From: JAQAZP01 sp965531145
GTDB lineage: Bacteria; Acidobacteriota; JAQAZP01
Length of the DNA stretch: 64,000 nt
Assembly: GCA_965531145.1 (NCBI GenBank)
Contig: CBESOE010000007.1
Span: forward strand, 11,093 to 75,092
Reading direction: 5' to 3'
The translations under genes were made by a program, and so were the position numbers. Shown here in pieces: positions 34,713 through 42,796 of this stretch; position 1 is the stretch's first letter; every line of letters begins with the position of its first letter. The notes beneath the pieces were generated by a model. That model made no database searches, had not been told where the DNA came from, and worked only from the letters and a program-made list of their open reading frames with translations.

Positions 34713-35333
34713 TCAGGGGGCGATGCCCACCACCGAGCAGACATCGCTGGCCACGTCCCCCGAAGCGGGATAGGGGGGCTGGTTGTATGGCGCCGGGGTG
34801 ACGTCGGCGGCACTGAGGGTGAACATGTTGGTGCCGATCAGCGTGGCCAGCGCCGGGATGCTCTGGTTCCAGTTGGTGGGGTTGGCATACTCCAGGGTGA
34901 TCATGATGTTCTGTCCGGCGGTCACCGGCACGCTGAGCGGGATGGTCATGTTGTCGTCGAGATATCTGAACTCGTTGAGCCAGCCGTCCTCCAGCACCGG
35001 GGCCACCACTGTTTCAAGCTCCGTTCCCGGCGTGGGGAAGGTGCTGCCGTCGTAGATGTGGATCGCGTTCTCGATGCTGTACCCCGATACGCCGTTGCCC
35101 GAACGCCAGAAGATCTGGACGCCAACGATGGTGCCGTTCTGGGGCATGGTCAGCACGGCGCCGGCCTCTTCACCGGCCACGAAGTCGCCGACGATCACAG
35201 CGGTACCGAAGTCGCTGACCGAGTCGTTCTTGACGATCACCTCCTGGGCTGAGAGAGATCCGGGGGCCAGCAGGGCGATGAACAGGGCGGTGGCGAGCAG
35301 CGGCAGCAGGTTTTGAGCCGGGACTCTTCTCAT
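34713..35333 (-). CDS. Secreted protein of unknown function
   Basis: A 206-residue protein with a clear signal peptide (LLPLLATALFIALLAPGSLSAQE). The mature part is predicted all-beta, containing GTIVGVQIFWRSGNG and AIHIYDGSTFPTPGTELE, and resembles a lectin-like or carbohydrate-binding sandwich by composition only. I do not recognise a family. ATG 35331-35333 has GGAGG 8 bp upstream. It stands alone between the isochorismatase gene and the divergent rpoH. Confidence 0.75.
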   Translation of the reverse strand: MRRVPAQNLLPLLATALFIALLAPGSLSAQEVIVKNDSVSDFGTAVIVGDFVAGEEAGAVLTMPQNGTIVGVQIFWRSGNGVSGYSIENAIHIYDGSTFPTPGTELETVVAPVLEDGWLNEFRYLDDNMTIPLSVPVTAGQNIMITLEYANPTNWNQSIPALATLIGTNMFTLSAADVTPAPYNQPPYPASGDVASDVCSVVGIAP

Positions 35334-35560
35334 GGGATAATCCTCCGTCAACGAGATATTGGGGCAGCTATGCTGGTGAGTAGGTGCAGGTGGCGCCCTG
35401 GTTCAACCGGGAGCTGGCGGGGCGAGCGCCGATGGGGTACAACCTTTTCGATCCAACCTCTTCCCTGTAATATACTGCCTCCGGGCCGTAAACGTCACTG
35501 GTGACGCGGACCGGCGGAGTGTCCCGGCCGCGGGTGACCGCCATTCTGGAGACCGTTTTG

Positions 35561-36535
35561 GTGAGTGCAAAGAAGAAAAAAAAGAGTGAACCGGACACCG
35601 TCACGGACAGCACGGCGGCGGAGGATGACCTCGAACTGCTGGTGCCCGAACTGGTGGAGGGAGAACCGGAAGGGCAGGGGTTGGTCCCTGCCGACCCGGT
35701 CCGCCGCTACCTGGCGGAGATCTCGCGTTTCAAGCCGCTCTCCCGCGAGGAGGAGCACGAACTGGCCATGCGCTATCGCGAGGAGGGCGACCTGGAGGCG
35801 GCCAGGATCCTGGTCAGCGCCAACCTCAAACAGGTGGTACGTCTGGCCTTCATGTTCAGCCGGTTCTACCAGAACGTGATGGACCTGGTCCAGGAGGGCA
35901 ATGTCGGCCTGATGCAGGCGGTGCAGCGTTTCGATCCATTCCGCGGTACCCGGCTTTCCACCTACGCCACGTTCTGGATCCGGGCCTACATGATCAAGTT
36001 CCTCACCGACAACTGGCGCCTGGTGCGGGTGGGGACCACCAACGCGCGGCGCAAGCTGCTGTTCAACCTGCAAAAGGAGAAGGCACGGCTGGAATCCATG
36101 GGGATCGGTTACGGCCCCAAGCTGCTGGCCGAAAAGTTCGGCGCTTCAGAGCAGGACATCCGTGATATCGAGGAGAGCATCGGTTCATCGGATCTCTCCC
36201 TGGATCAGCCGCTGGGGTTTGACAGCGACCGCAGCTTCGGCGATGTACTGGCCGACGGCGACGAACCGCTGGAAGATGTGCTGGCCAACGAGGACTTCCT
36301 CCGGGTCTTCCGTGAGAAGGTTGCCATATTCTCCGAAGAACTGGACGATCGTGACCGTTTCATCCTGGAGAACCGTCTGATCGCCGAGGAGCCGGTGACC
36401 CTGCAGCAGATCGGCGACCGTTATGGCATCACCAGGGAGGGCAGCCGGCAGGTGGAACGCAAGCTGCTCGGCCGGCTGAAGGAATTCATCCGGACGGAAA
36501 TGGGAAATCAAACCGGCCCGCAGGACGGCCTTTGA
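35561..36535 (+). CDS. rpoH: RNA polymerase sigma factor, RpoH (sigma32)-like
   Basis: A 324-residue group of sigma70 regions 1.2-4.2. Region 2 reads DLVQEGNVGLMQAVQRFDP...LSTYATFWIRAYMI, and the RpoH box appears as RRKLLFNLQKEKARL. Region 4.2 is VTLQQIGDRYGITREGSRQVERKL. Sigma32 directs heat-shock genes. It is about 35 residues longer than E. coli RpoH because of a Lys/Glu/Asp-rich N-terminal extension. GTG 35561 is chosen with CTGGAG at 35546-35551. A TATACT box at 35471 may belong to its promoter. The next gene follows after 18 bp. Confidence 0.85.
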   Translation: MSAKKKKKSEPDTVTDSTAAEDDLELLVPELVEGEPEGQGLVPADPVRRYLAEISRFKPLSREEEHELAMRYREEGDLEAARILVSANLKQVVRLAFMFSRFYQNVMDLVQEGNVGLMQAVQRFDPFRGTRLSTYATFWIRAYMIKFLTDNWRLVRVGTTNARRKLLFNLQKEKARLESMGIGYGPKLLAEKFGASEQDIRDIEESIGSSDLSLDQPLGFDSDRSFGDVLADGDEPLEDVLANEDFLRVFREKVAIFSEELDDRDRFILENRLIAEEPVTLQQIGDRYGITREGSRQVERKLLGRLKEFIRTEMGNQTGPQDGL

Positions 36536-36553
36536 GCCGCTGGAGGAGACGTG

Positions 36554-37003
36554 ATGAACGAGAAGAAAAAGATCGAATACAAGGGCCCCGGGACGCCGCC
36601 AACGGAAATGGGGACCGTCACGCTGACCCCGGAGGGTGTGGTGATCCTCTCCCCGCTGGTGATGAACACCTGCGTCAGGGAACGCAGGGTCTGCCGGCTC
36701 TGGTTCGAGGAACAGGCCCGGCACGTGGGGGTCAAGATGGGCGCCGAGGGTCGCCAGGACGCCGTGCCCATCGAAGTTCAGGGCGAGGGGGATACCCGTA
36801 CCGGACAGATCGACCTCAACCGGATGCTGGCGGCCTACAAGGTGGCCCTTCCCGGGGAACCGGTGGAACTGGCGGTGCTCTGGAAGCAGAAAATGGATTT
36901 CTTCGAGATCAGCCTCACCGGCGAGGCCGAGGCCATTGTCCCCATGGCCGATCTCGACCGCTCGAAAATCAAGAGTATCCTCGACGATTATGAACCGCTG
37001 TAG
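36554..37003 (+). CDS. Hypothetical soluble protein downstream of rpoH
   Basis: A 149-residue protein without signal peptide or membrane helix. Predicted beta-rich core (GTVTLTPEGVVILSP, DAVPIEVQGEGD) and an ADLDRSKIKSILDDYEPL helix at the end. No family recognised. ATG 36554 has GGAGGAG at 36542-36548 with 5-bp spacing, a strong start. It is probably co-transcribed with rpoH. Confidence 0.7.
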   Translation: MNEKKKIEYKGPGTPPTEMGTVTLTPEGVVILSPLVMNTCVRERRVCRLWFEEQARHVGVKMGAEGRQDAVPIEVQGEGDTRTGQIDLNRMLAAYKVALPGEPVELAVLWKQKMDFFEISLTGEAEAIVPMADLDRSKIKSILDDYEPL

Positions 37004-37156
37004 GCCGTGAGCAAATGGGGCCAGGCTGCACCCGCGGTGGCCAGCGGGGTGGCTAGGTAACTTGTCCCTCTTGTAATATAATCGCTTCTTTCATTGCCCC
37101 TCGGGGGTGGTCCGGGGTGCCGGGCAGGCCCGGGGCCAGGGGAGGTCAGCGGTCGG

Positions 37157-38200
37157 ATGCACGTGCTGGTTACAGGCGGAGCCGGGTTCATCGGCAGCCA
37201 CGTGGCAGCGTTCTATGCCGGGCGGGGAGACCGGGTATCCGTCCTGGACAACCTCAGCCGACAGAAACTGCTGGGCAAGTCGGAAGCCCACTCCCTGTGC
37301 AACTGGAACTACCTCGATGAGCTCGGGGGCGTCACCCTGGTCCGGGGAGACGTCTGTGACGCCGATGTGCTGGACCAGGTCTGCCCCGGGGTCGGCTTGA
37401 TCGTCCACTGTGCGGCCCAGACCGCGGTGACCACCTCCATCGTCCGCCCGGACGATGATTTCTCCTCCAACGCCCGGGGCACCTTCAGCCTGCTGGAAGC
37501 CGCGCGGCGCCACCAGGTGCCGGCGGTGATCTACTGCTCCACAAACAAGGTCTACGGGGACCGGGTGAATCGGGTCCCGGTTGAGGAGGGGGAACACCGG
37601 TACCGCTTTGGCGGCGAGCACACTTACGGCATCACCGAGGAGTTCGGGGTGGACCTCTGCGAGCACACCCCGTACGGCTGCTCCAAGCTGACCGGCGACC
37701 TCTACATGCAGGATTACGCGCACATCCACGGTATTCGCACCGGTGTTTTTCGCATGTCCTGCATTTACGGCGAACGGCAGATGGGGGTGGAGGACCAGGG
37801 CTGGCTGGCCTGGTTCACCATCGCCGCCATGACCGGGCGGCCGATCACCCTTTTCGGCGACGGCAAGCAGGTCCGCGACGTGCTCTATGTCGGTGACCTG
37901 GTGCAGCTGTTCAATCGATTTGCCGAATCCGGCGTGCCGCACACCGTCTGCAATGCCGGTGGTGGTCCGCAGAACACGCTCTCCCTGCTGGAACTGATCG
38001 GGCTGCTGGAGCAGGAGACCGGGAAACGAAGCCCCGTCTCCTTCGCACCCTGGCGGCCCTCGGACCAGAAAGTCTACGTTTCCGACATCGGCAAGGCCGC
38101 CCGGACCTTTGACTGGGCGCCGGCCACCGCTCCCCGGGAAGGGGTACGGCGGCTGGTCCGCTGGGTCGGTGAGAATCTCGACCTCTTCGATGAAATCTGA
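37157..38200 (+). CDS. NAD-dependent sugar epimerase, CDP-paratose 2-epimerase-like
   Basis: A 347-residue extended SDR. NAD site TGGAGFIGSH (6-15) and active-site Y173-x3-K177 in TPYGCSKLTGD are present. SCIYGERQMGVEDQGWLAWF and the GITEEF...HTPYG spacing resemble RfbE/Tyv CDP-paratose 2-epimerases more than GalE. Substrate is inferred, not shown. ATG 37157 follows a GGGGAGG site; a TATAAT box at 37077-37082 lies upstream, without a good -35. A glycosyltransferase gene follows, suggesting a small sugar-modification unit. Confidence 0.82.
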   Translation: MHVLVTGGAGFIGSHVAAFYAGRGDRVSVLDNLSRQKLLGKSEAHSLCNWNYLDELGGVTLVRGDVCDADVLDQVCPGVGLIVHCAAQTAVTTSIVRPDDDFSSNARGTFSLLEAARRHQVPAVIYCSTNKVYGDRVNRVPVEEGEHRYRFGGEHTYGITEEFGVDLCEHTPYGCSKLTGDLYMQDYAHIHGIRTGVFRMSCIYGERQMGVEDQGWLAWFTIAAMTGRPITLFGDGKQVRDVLYVGDLVQLFNRFAESGVPHTVCNAGGGPQNTLSLLELIGLLEQETGKRSPVSFAPWRPSDQKVYVSDIGKAARTFDWAPATAPREGVRRLVRWVGENLDLFDEI

Positions 38201-38248
38201 TGCCGCCGGCGCTGAAACGGCGGCCGCGCTCCAGGGGATGAACCAGGA

Positions 38249-39490
38249 ATGAAAGTTGGAGTGATCAGTGAAAGCCCGTTGTTGACCACCGGCTACGGGG
38301 TGCCCACCAGGCACCTCTGCCAGCGTTTCCACCAGAACGGGCTGGACGTGGCCTGTCTGGGAATCCACCAGGTGGCCTTCGGTTACCACGAGCACACGCT
38401 GCCCTACCGGGTGTGGCCCACCTGTCCGCACGATCCCAACGGGCTGGAACTGATGGAGTATTTCCTGCGGTCCGAGCAGCCGGATGTGCTGCTGCTGCTC
38501 AACACGCTGCCGGTGTGCAACGAGTGGGCCGCCCTGCTGCGGCGGAAATTCAAGGTGCTGACCCCGGCGCTGGCCTATTTTTCCGCCGAAGGCGCTCCGC
38601 TGAGCCCCGACTGGTTCACCACCTTCCGCTTCATGCAGAAGACCGTGGCCTGGACTAATTTCACCAGGCAGTCGGCCATCGATGCCTACAACGTTTCTCC
38701 CGAAGCGGTTTACATGGGGGTGGACCACGAGGCGTTCCAGCCCTACGACGAGGAGCGACGGAAGACCCTGCGCCAGGCGGTGGGCTGGGACGACAAGTTT
38801 GTGGTGCTTTTTGTCGGACGGAACATGTTCGCCAAGCAGCAGGACAAAGTTGTGGAGGCGGCTTCTCTACTGCGGAAGGATGGGCACGAGGACATCCTGA
38901 TCCACCTGCAGTGCAAGCCCTTCGAGAACTACACCAACGGCGGGTGGGATCTGCCCTCGCTCTGCCGGCAATGGGACGTGCGGGAAATGATCTCCTTCCC
39001 GCCCGATCTCCGGAACCAGCATTACGCCACACCCCACTCCCGCGATCCGGAGACGGTCAACCTCTCCGGTGATGTGCTGGCCAACCTCGCCTCGCTCAGC
39101 CTCGCCGACCGCTACAACTGTGCCGATCTCTACATCCACCCCTCCATGGTGGAGGGCTTCAGTTTCCCCTGCGCCGAGGCCATGGCCTGTGGTGTTCCCA
39201 TTGCCCACACCGATGACAGCGGCGTGATGAACGAGGTGTGTGGTGAGGCCGGATACCGCATTCCCCGGGTCGCCGAAACCACTGCTTCCTGGGGTTCGCG
39301 CTACAGCGTACTCTCGGCCCGGGACATCGCCGACACCATTCTCCACTTTCGCGACATGTTGCGGGAGAAGCCTGAGGAGCGGAAACGTCTCGGCGATCTC
39401 GGTGTCAAACAGTCCATGCGTTACAATTGGGACAAGACCGCTGCGTCGATCATGGAAATGCTGGAACAGACGGCCGCGATCAAGCTGTGA
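38249..39490 (+). CDS. Glycosyltransferase family 4-like protein
   Basis: A 413-residue GT-B protein. N-terminal ESPLLTTGYGVPTRHLCQRF and the C-terminal donor site ADLYIHPSMVEGFSFPCAEAMACGVP (E-x7-E variant EGFSFPCAEA) define the GT4 clan. LFVGRNMFAKQQDKVVEA is the domain-2 start. Substrate unknown. AGGA sits 6 bp before the ATG. It lies 48 bp after the epimerase gene. Confidence 0.82.
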   Translation: MKVGVISESPLLTTGYGVPTRHLCQRFHQNGLDVACLGIHQVAFGYHEHTLPYRVWPTCPHDPNGLELMEYFLRSEQPDVLLLLNTLPVCNEWAALLRRKFKVLTPALAYFSAEGAPLSPDWFTTFRFMQKTVAWTNFTRQSAIDAYNVSPEAVYMGVDHEAFQPYDEERRKTLRQAVGWDDKFVVLFVGRNMFAKQQDKVVEAASLLRKDGHEDILIHLQCKPFENYTNGGWDLPSLCRQWDVREMISFPPDLRNQHYATPHSRDPETVNLSGDVLANLASLSLADRYNCADLYIHPSMVEGFSFPCAEAMACGVPIAHTDDSGVMNEVCGEAGYRIPRVAETTASWGSRYSVLSARDIADTILHFRDMLREKPEERKRLGDLGVKQSMRYNWDKTAASIMEMLEQTAAIKL

Positions 39491-39519
39491 CGCTGACCCG
39501 TCACGGCGGGGAGGAAACC

Positions 39520-39948
39520 ATGAACCGTCATCGTCTCCTGGTGGGTCTGCCGGTGGTGTTGCTGATCACGGGGGTGCTGCTTCTCGGGGGCTGCGGTACG
39601 GAGAAGGAATACGCCGGCAGCCTGGTGGATACCTACGACAAGGCCAAGGAGACTGGCACGGCTGGGGACATGCGGGCCATCGGACAGGCGTTGACCAGCT
39701 ACCAGTTGGACAATGGCGAGTTCCCCTCGGCCGGCGGGATCGACACCCTCCTCGGGCAGCTGAACCCCGACTACCTGCGCATGGCGGCCAGCACTGACAA
39801 GTGGGGAAACCCGCTGATCTACAGCGCCACTCCCGGTGGCTACCGCCTGCTATCCAAAGGTGATGACGGACGTGAAGGGACCGAGGACGACATCGTGCTG
39901 GAGAACGGCCAGCTGAGAACGCCATCCGGGACGGGGCTTTCCTTTTGA
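39520..39948 (+). CDS. Lipoprotein with type II secretion GspG-like domain
   Basis: A 142-residue lipoprotein: signal and lipobox LLGGC near residue 25. The remainder resembles the soluble domain of major pseudopilins: MRAIGQALTSYQLDNGEFPS, DKWGNPLIYSATPGGYRLLSKGDDG. The latter also carries the Asp-rich calcium-loop pattern of GspG. The usual prepilin cleavage site is absent, replaced by a lipobox, so it is a lipid-anchored relative rather than a pilin. GGGGAGGAAA precedes the ATG. Confidence 0.75.
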   Translation: MNRHRLLVGLPVVLLITGVLLLGGCGTEKEYAGSLVDTYDKAKETGTAGDMRAIGQALTSYQLDNGEFPSAGGIDTLLGQLNPDYLRMAASTDKWGNPLIYSATPGGYRLLSKGDDGREGTEDDIVLENGQLRTPSGTGLSF

Positions 39949-39964
39949 GCAGCGGGGCGAACTG

Positions 39965-40708
39965 ATGATGCATGTCTCATCTGCACGGTTACGGGCCGCC
40001 GCCCTTTTCCTCGCCTTGTGCGCCGGCCTGGCGCTGTCCACCGCCTGTTACCGTCCGCCCGACCACGTGGTGGATGCCATCATCGACTACATCGCTGCCG
40101 TCCAGGGGCAGGATATGGGCCGGCTCTACCATCTGCGCAGCGGCCGCCTGCCGCCGCCGGGTACCCGACCCGGCCTGCCTCACGTTCCCGCCATCTGGGA
40201 AGAGCGGCAGTTCACACCGTCCGGCAACCTGGCATTCGATCTGCTTCGCGAGCGGGCCCAGCTGAGCTACCACCTCTATGAACGGGGGCGCGAGCGGGGG
40301 CGGCTCCGCCTGTCGCCCCTGGGCATCGTGCTGATCAAGGGGCTGGTGCTGGGGCGGGGTGTGATGTACAGCGTGGCTGAACGCATCGACCATCCCGACG
40401 GGCGGGTCACCGCCATTCTCCAGGTCGACCTGAATTACGAGCAGATCAATTACCACCAGCTGCCCGACGGGACCATCGTCTATTTCATGGGCCACCCGCT
40501 GGGTGCCACCTACCCGGCCACGGTGGGCCAGCGGCTCAAGGGGGCGGTGCAGTTGCTCGACCGGCTGCGGGTCCGCGTCGATCTCGCACCCGCCGGACCG
40601 GAGTCGGCCCACGGGTGGCGGGTGCTCACCTTCACGCCCCAGCCGGGCAGCGATGAATACATCACGGTCACCGGCCAGATCGGCAACCGCAGCTGGCTGC
40701 GCGATTGA
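39965..40708 (+). CDS. Putative lipoprotein of unknown function
   Basis: A 247-residue protein with a signal sequence ending in the lipobox LSTAC. The mature part contains HVVDAIIDYIAAVQGQDMGRLYHL and a beta-rich C-terminal half (VTAILQVDLNYEQINY, GTIVYFMGHPLG), reminiscent of small periplasmic ligand-binding or SnoaL-like folds, but no family can be assigned. It follows the GspG-like lipoprotein by 16 bp and is probably co-transcribed. Confidence 0.7.
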   Translation: MMHVSSARLRAAALFLALCAGLALSTACYRPPDHVVDAIIDYIAAVQGQDMGRLYHLRSGRLPPPGTRPGLPHVPAIWEERQFTPSGNLAFDLLRERAQLSYHLYERGRERGRLRLSPLGIVLIKGLVLGRGVMYSVAERIDHPDGRVTAILQVDLNYEQINYHQLPDGTIVYFMGHPLGATYPATVGQRLKGAVQLLDRLRVRVDLAPAGPESAHGWRVLTFTPQPGSDEYITVTGQIGNRSWLRD

Positions 40709-40738
40709 CCTGGCTGTTGGCGGTGCCCGAACGATTCG

Positions 40739-40767
40739 TTGACACGGTCTGATCCCTGTATTATATT
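40739..40767 (+). promoter_or_regulatory. Sigma70 promoter upstream of an unknown gene
   Basis: A perfect TTGACA (40739-40744), exactly 17 bp, then TATATT (40762-40767) followed by a T-rich stretch. Transcription would begin near 40774, about 55 nt before the ATG. Confidence 0.7.
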
Positions 40768-40828
40768 TTTTTCACAGCAAGCGAGTTGTATCCATAGAAC
40801 AGCGTTGTGCCCTGGTGGTGGAGTAGTG

Positions 40829-41944
40829 ATGGGTATCAATCAGGCAGCCGGTAAACCTGAACACGACGTGACCTCCTACCTGCAGTCTCTCGACTGGTCC
40901 GAACGCGAGGAACACTGGTGGAGTGTGCTGCGTCCCCTCGGTGCCGATCCCCAGGCCCTGGGCCGGGTGGACGAGGTCGGCCGTACCATCGATGATCTGC
41001 CCCGCTGGGCCATCGAGGTCCGGCAGCAGATACGTGATTTTTCGCCCTGCCACTACAGTTATCCCCATGCTCTGGAGCTGCTGCTGGAGGGCGTGGGCGA
41101 CGAAGCCCCCGACCCGAGTTTTCGCGGCTGCCGCAGCGTCAGTGACAGCCGGCGGGACGAGGCCCGGCACCAGGCCGGCATCCTGCAGAAGTGGGTCAGT
41201 GCCAAGGGACGCCTCGACGTGCCCTCTTCCCGTGAAGAGCACTGTCCCGACGTCAATCCCCGGGAAATGCTGACCACCCTGGGCAAGGCCAGCCCGGGAA
41301 AATTGTCCCAGTTGAAACGGCTGCTGTCGGTTCTCAGCCGTGAGCGGAAAAAGGGCGGCGGGATGGAGAGTTTCTCGCTCAACGGCTGGAAGCTCAAGCA
41401 GCCGCTGCGCGAACCGCTGGTCTGCGACCAGGCCGGGTGCGGGTGCCTCGCGTCGGAGGGCGGGGACGAGCGGGTCTTTGCCAACAATCCCGTATGCCAC
41501 TTCAAGTATTTCCTCTTCGTCAACTTTCACCTCACCGGCATCGGCACTGACGGGCGGAAGCTCGACGTGCTCTCCCGGCGCCGGATCGAGCGGGAATACA
41601 AGAAACGGGTGAGCCATATTCGGCACTACATCAAGGCGCTGGACAGGTGGTTGGCCAGCGAGGGGTTCGCCCGGGCCGTGCAGAGCGGCGGCGAGAACGG
41701 CGAACAGGTGCGCCGGGTTTACTCGCTGCTGGGCAGCGCCACGCTGGTGAAGCGCTGGCTGGTCTCATCGATCAGGGAAACCCTGGCCGTGTTCGGAGAT
41801 TACTTTGACAAGCAGATCGTCCCCCTGTGGGAGATGTCCTGCGCCGCTGCCAGCCCGGCGACAAGCGATTCCGCCACGCAGGATGACGCCGGGCATGGCG
41901 ACGATTTCGCCGAAGAAGACAGCGACTTCGAGAATGACCACTGA
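40829..41944 (+). CDS. Uncharacterised protein with Cys cluster and acidic tail
   Basis: A 371-residue cytoplasmic protein that I do not recognise. Visible features: a Trp/Glu-rich N terminus (SLDWSEREEHWWSVL), a central basic segment, a Cys-rich patch VCDQAGCGCLASE...NNPVCHFKYF that could bind metal, a helical basic region (RRRIEREYKKRVSHIRHYI), and a strongly acidic C-terminal tail (DDFAEEDSDFEND). ATG 40829 has GGTGGAG upstream; the frame is open further upstream only through the promoter. It has its own strong promoter and is not obviously operonic. Confidence 0.7.
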   Translation: MGINQAAGKPEHDVTSYLQSLDWSEREEHWWSVLRPLGADPQALGRVDEVGRTIDDLPRWAIEVRQQIRDFSPCHYSYPHALELLLEGVGDEAPDPSFRGCRSVSDSRRDEARHQAGILQKWVSAKGRLDVPSSREEHCPDVNPREMLTTLGKASPGKLSQLKRLLSVLSRERKKGGGMESFSLNGWKLKQPLREPLVCDQAGCGCLASEGGDERVFANNPVCHFKYFLFVNFHLTGIGTDGRKLDVLSRRRIEREYKKRVSHIRHYIKALDRWLASEGFARAVQSGGENGEQVRRVYSLLGSATLVKRWLVSSIRETLAVFGDYFDKQIVPLWEMSCAAASPATSDSATQDDAGHGDDFAEEDSDFENDH

Positions 41945-41980
41945 CCCGCCCTGGCCGCCGCGGCGGGTGATTGAAACTTC

Positions 41981-42796
41981 GTGACCACACTCACCATCAG
42001 CCTCTTTCAGCTCGACTACCGCCCTGGCGATTCCGCCGGCCGCCTCGAGCGCGTGCGTGCCGCGGCCGGCGAGGCCTCGTCCCGCGGTTCTTCGCTGCTG
42101 CTGCTGCCGGAGCTCTGGTATTCAGGCTATGATCTGGCCAACTCGGCGGCGCTGGCCGTGCCCATGGGCGAGGGGCATTTCAACCAGGTGGCTCAACTGG
42201 CCCGGGAGCAGCGGCTGCACATCTGCGGCAGCCTGCTCTGCCGGGAGGGGGACGGCACCGTGCGCAACCGGGCCGTACTGTATGGCCCGGGGGGCGAGCT
42301 GATCGGTTGGTATGACAAGCTGCACCTCTTCCCCAAGTTGCGCGAGGATCGCTATTTTCTCGCCGGGGATCGCCTGCCGCAGTTTGACCTCCCCTGGGGC
42401 CGGACGGCCATGGCCATCTGTTACGACCTGCGTTTCCCCGAGTTGTTCCGTCACTATGCGCTGAACGGCGATCCGCAACTGGTGCTGGTGCCCTCGGCCT
42501 GGCCTGAACCGCGGCTGAAGTATTTCACCTTGATGACCCGGGCCCGGGCCTGCGAGAACCAGTGTTTTGTCGCCTCCTGCAATCGCGCCGGCCAGGGCGG
42601 GGACGGCGAGCCGGCATTCGGTAAATCCCTGGCAGCTGATCCCTGGGGCGAGCTGCTGGCCGAGGCGGGTCGTGACGAAGAACTGCTCACCGTGGAGCTT
42701 CCCCTGGGCCGCATCGGCAAGTCCCGAGCCCAGCTGGACCTGCGCGGCGACCTGCGCCGCGACCTCTTCTACCCCCACCGGGAGCCATCCCGGTGA
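41981..42796 (+). CDS. Carbon-nitrogen hydrolase (nitrilase superfamily)
   Basis: A 271-residue CN hydrolase with the Glu-Lys-Cys triad: E44 in LLPELWYSG, K113 in YDKLHLFPK and C147 in AICYDLRFPE. The arrangement is closest to omega-amidase/Nit2-like enzymes that deamidate alpha-ketoglutaramate or similar amides; the exact substrate is uncertain. GTG 41981 is used because no ATG lies near. Its stop overlaps the flavoprotein GTG start. Confidence 0.85.
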   Translation: MTTLTISLFQLDYRPGDSAGRLERVRAAAGEASSRGSSLLLLPELWYSGYDLANSAALAVPMGEGHFNQVAQLAREQRLHICGSLLCREGDGTVRNRAVLYGPGGELIGWYDKLHLFPKLREDRYFLAGDRLPQFDLPWGRTAMAICYDLRFPELFRHYALNGDPQLVLVPSAWPEPRLKYFTLMTRARACENQCFVASCNRAGQGGDGEPAFGKSLAADPWGELLAEAGRDEELLTVELPLGRIGKSRAQLDLRGDLRRDLFYPHREPSR

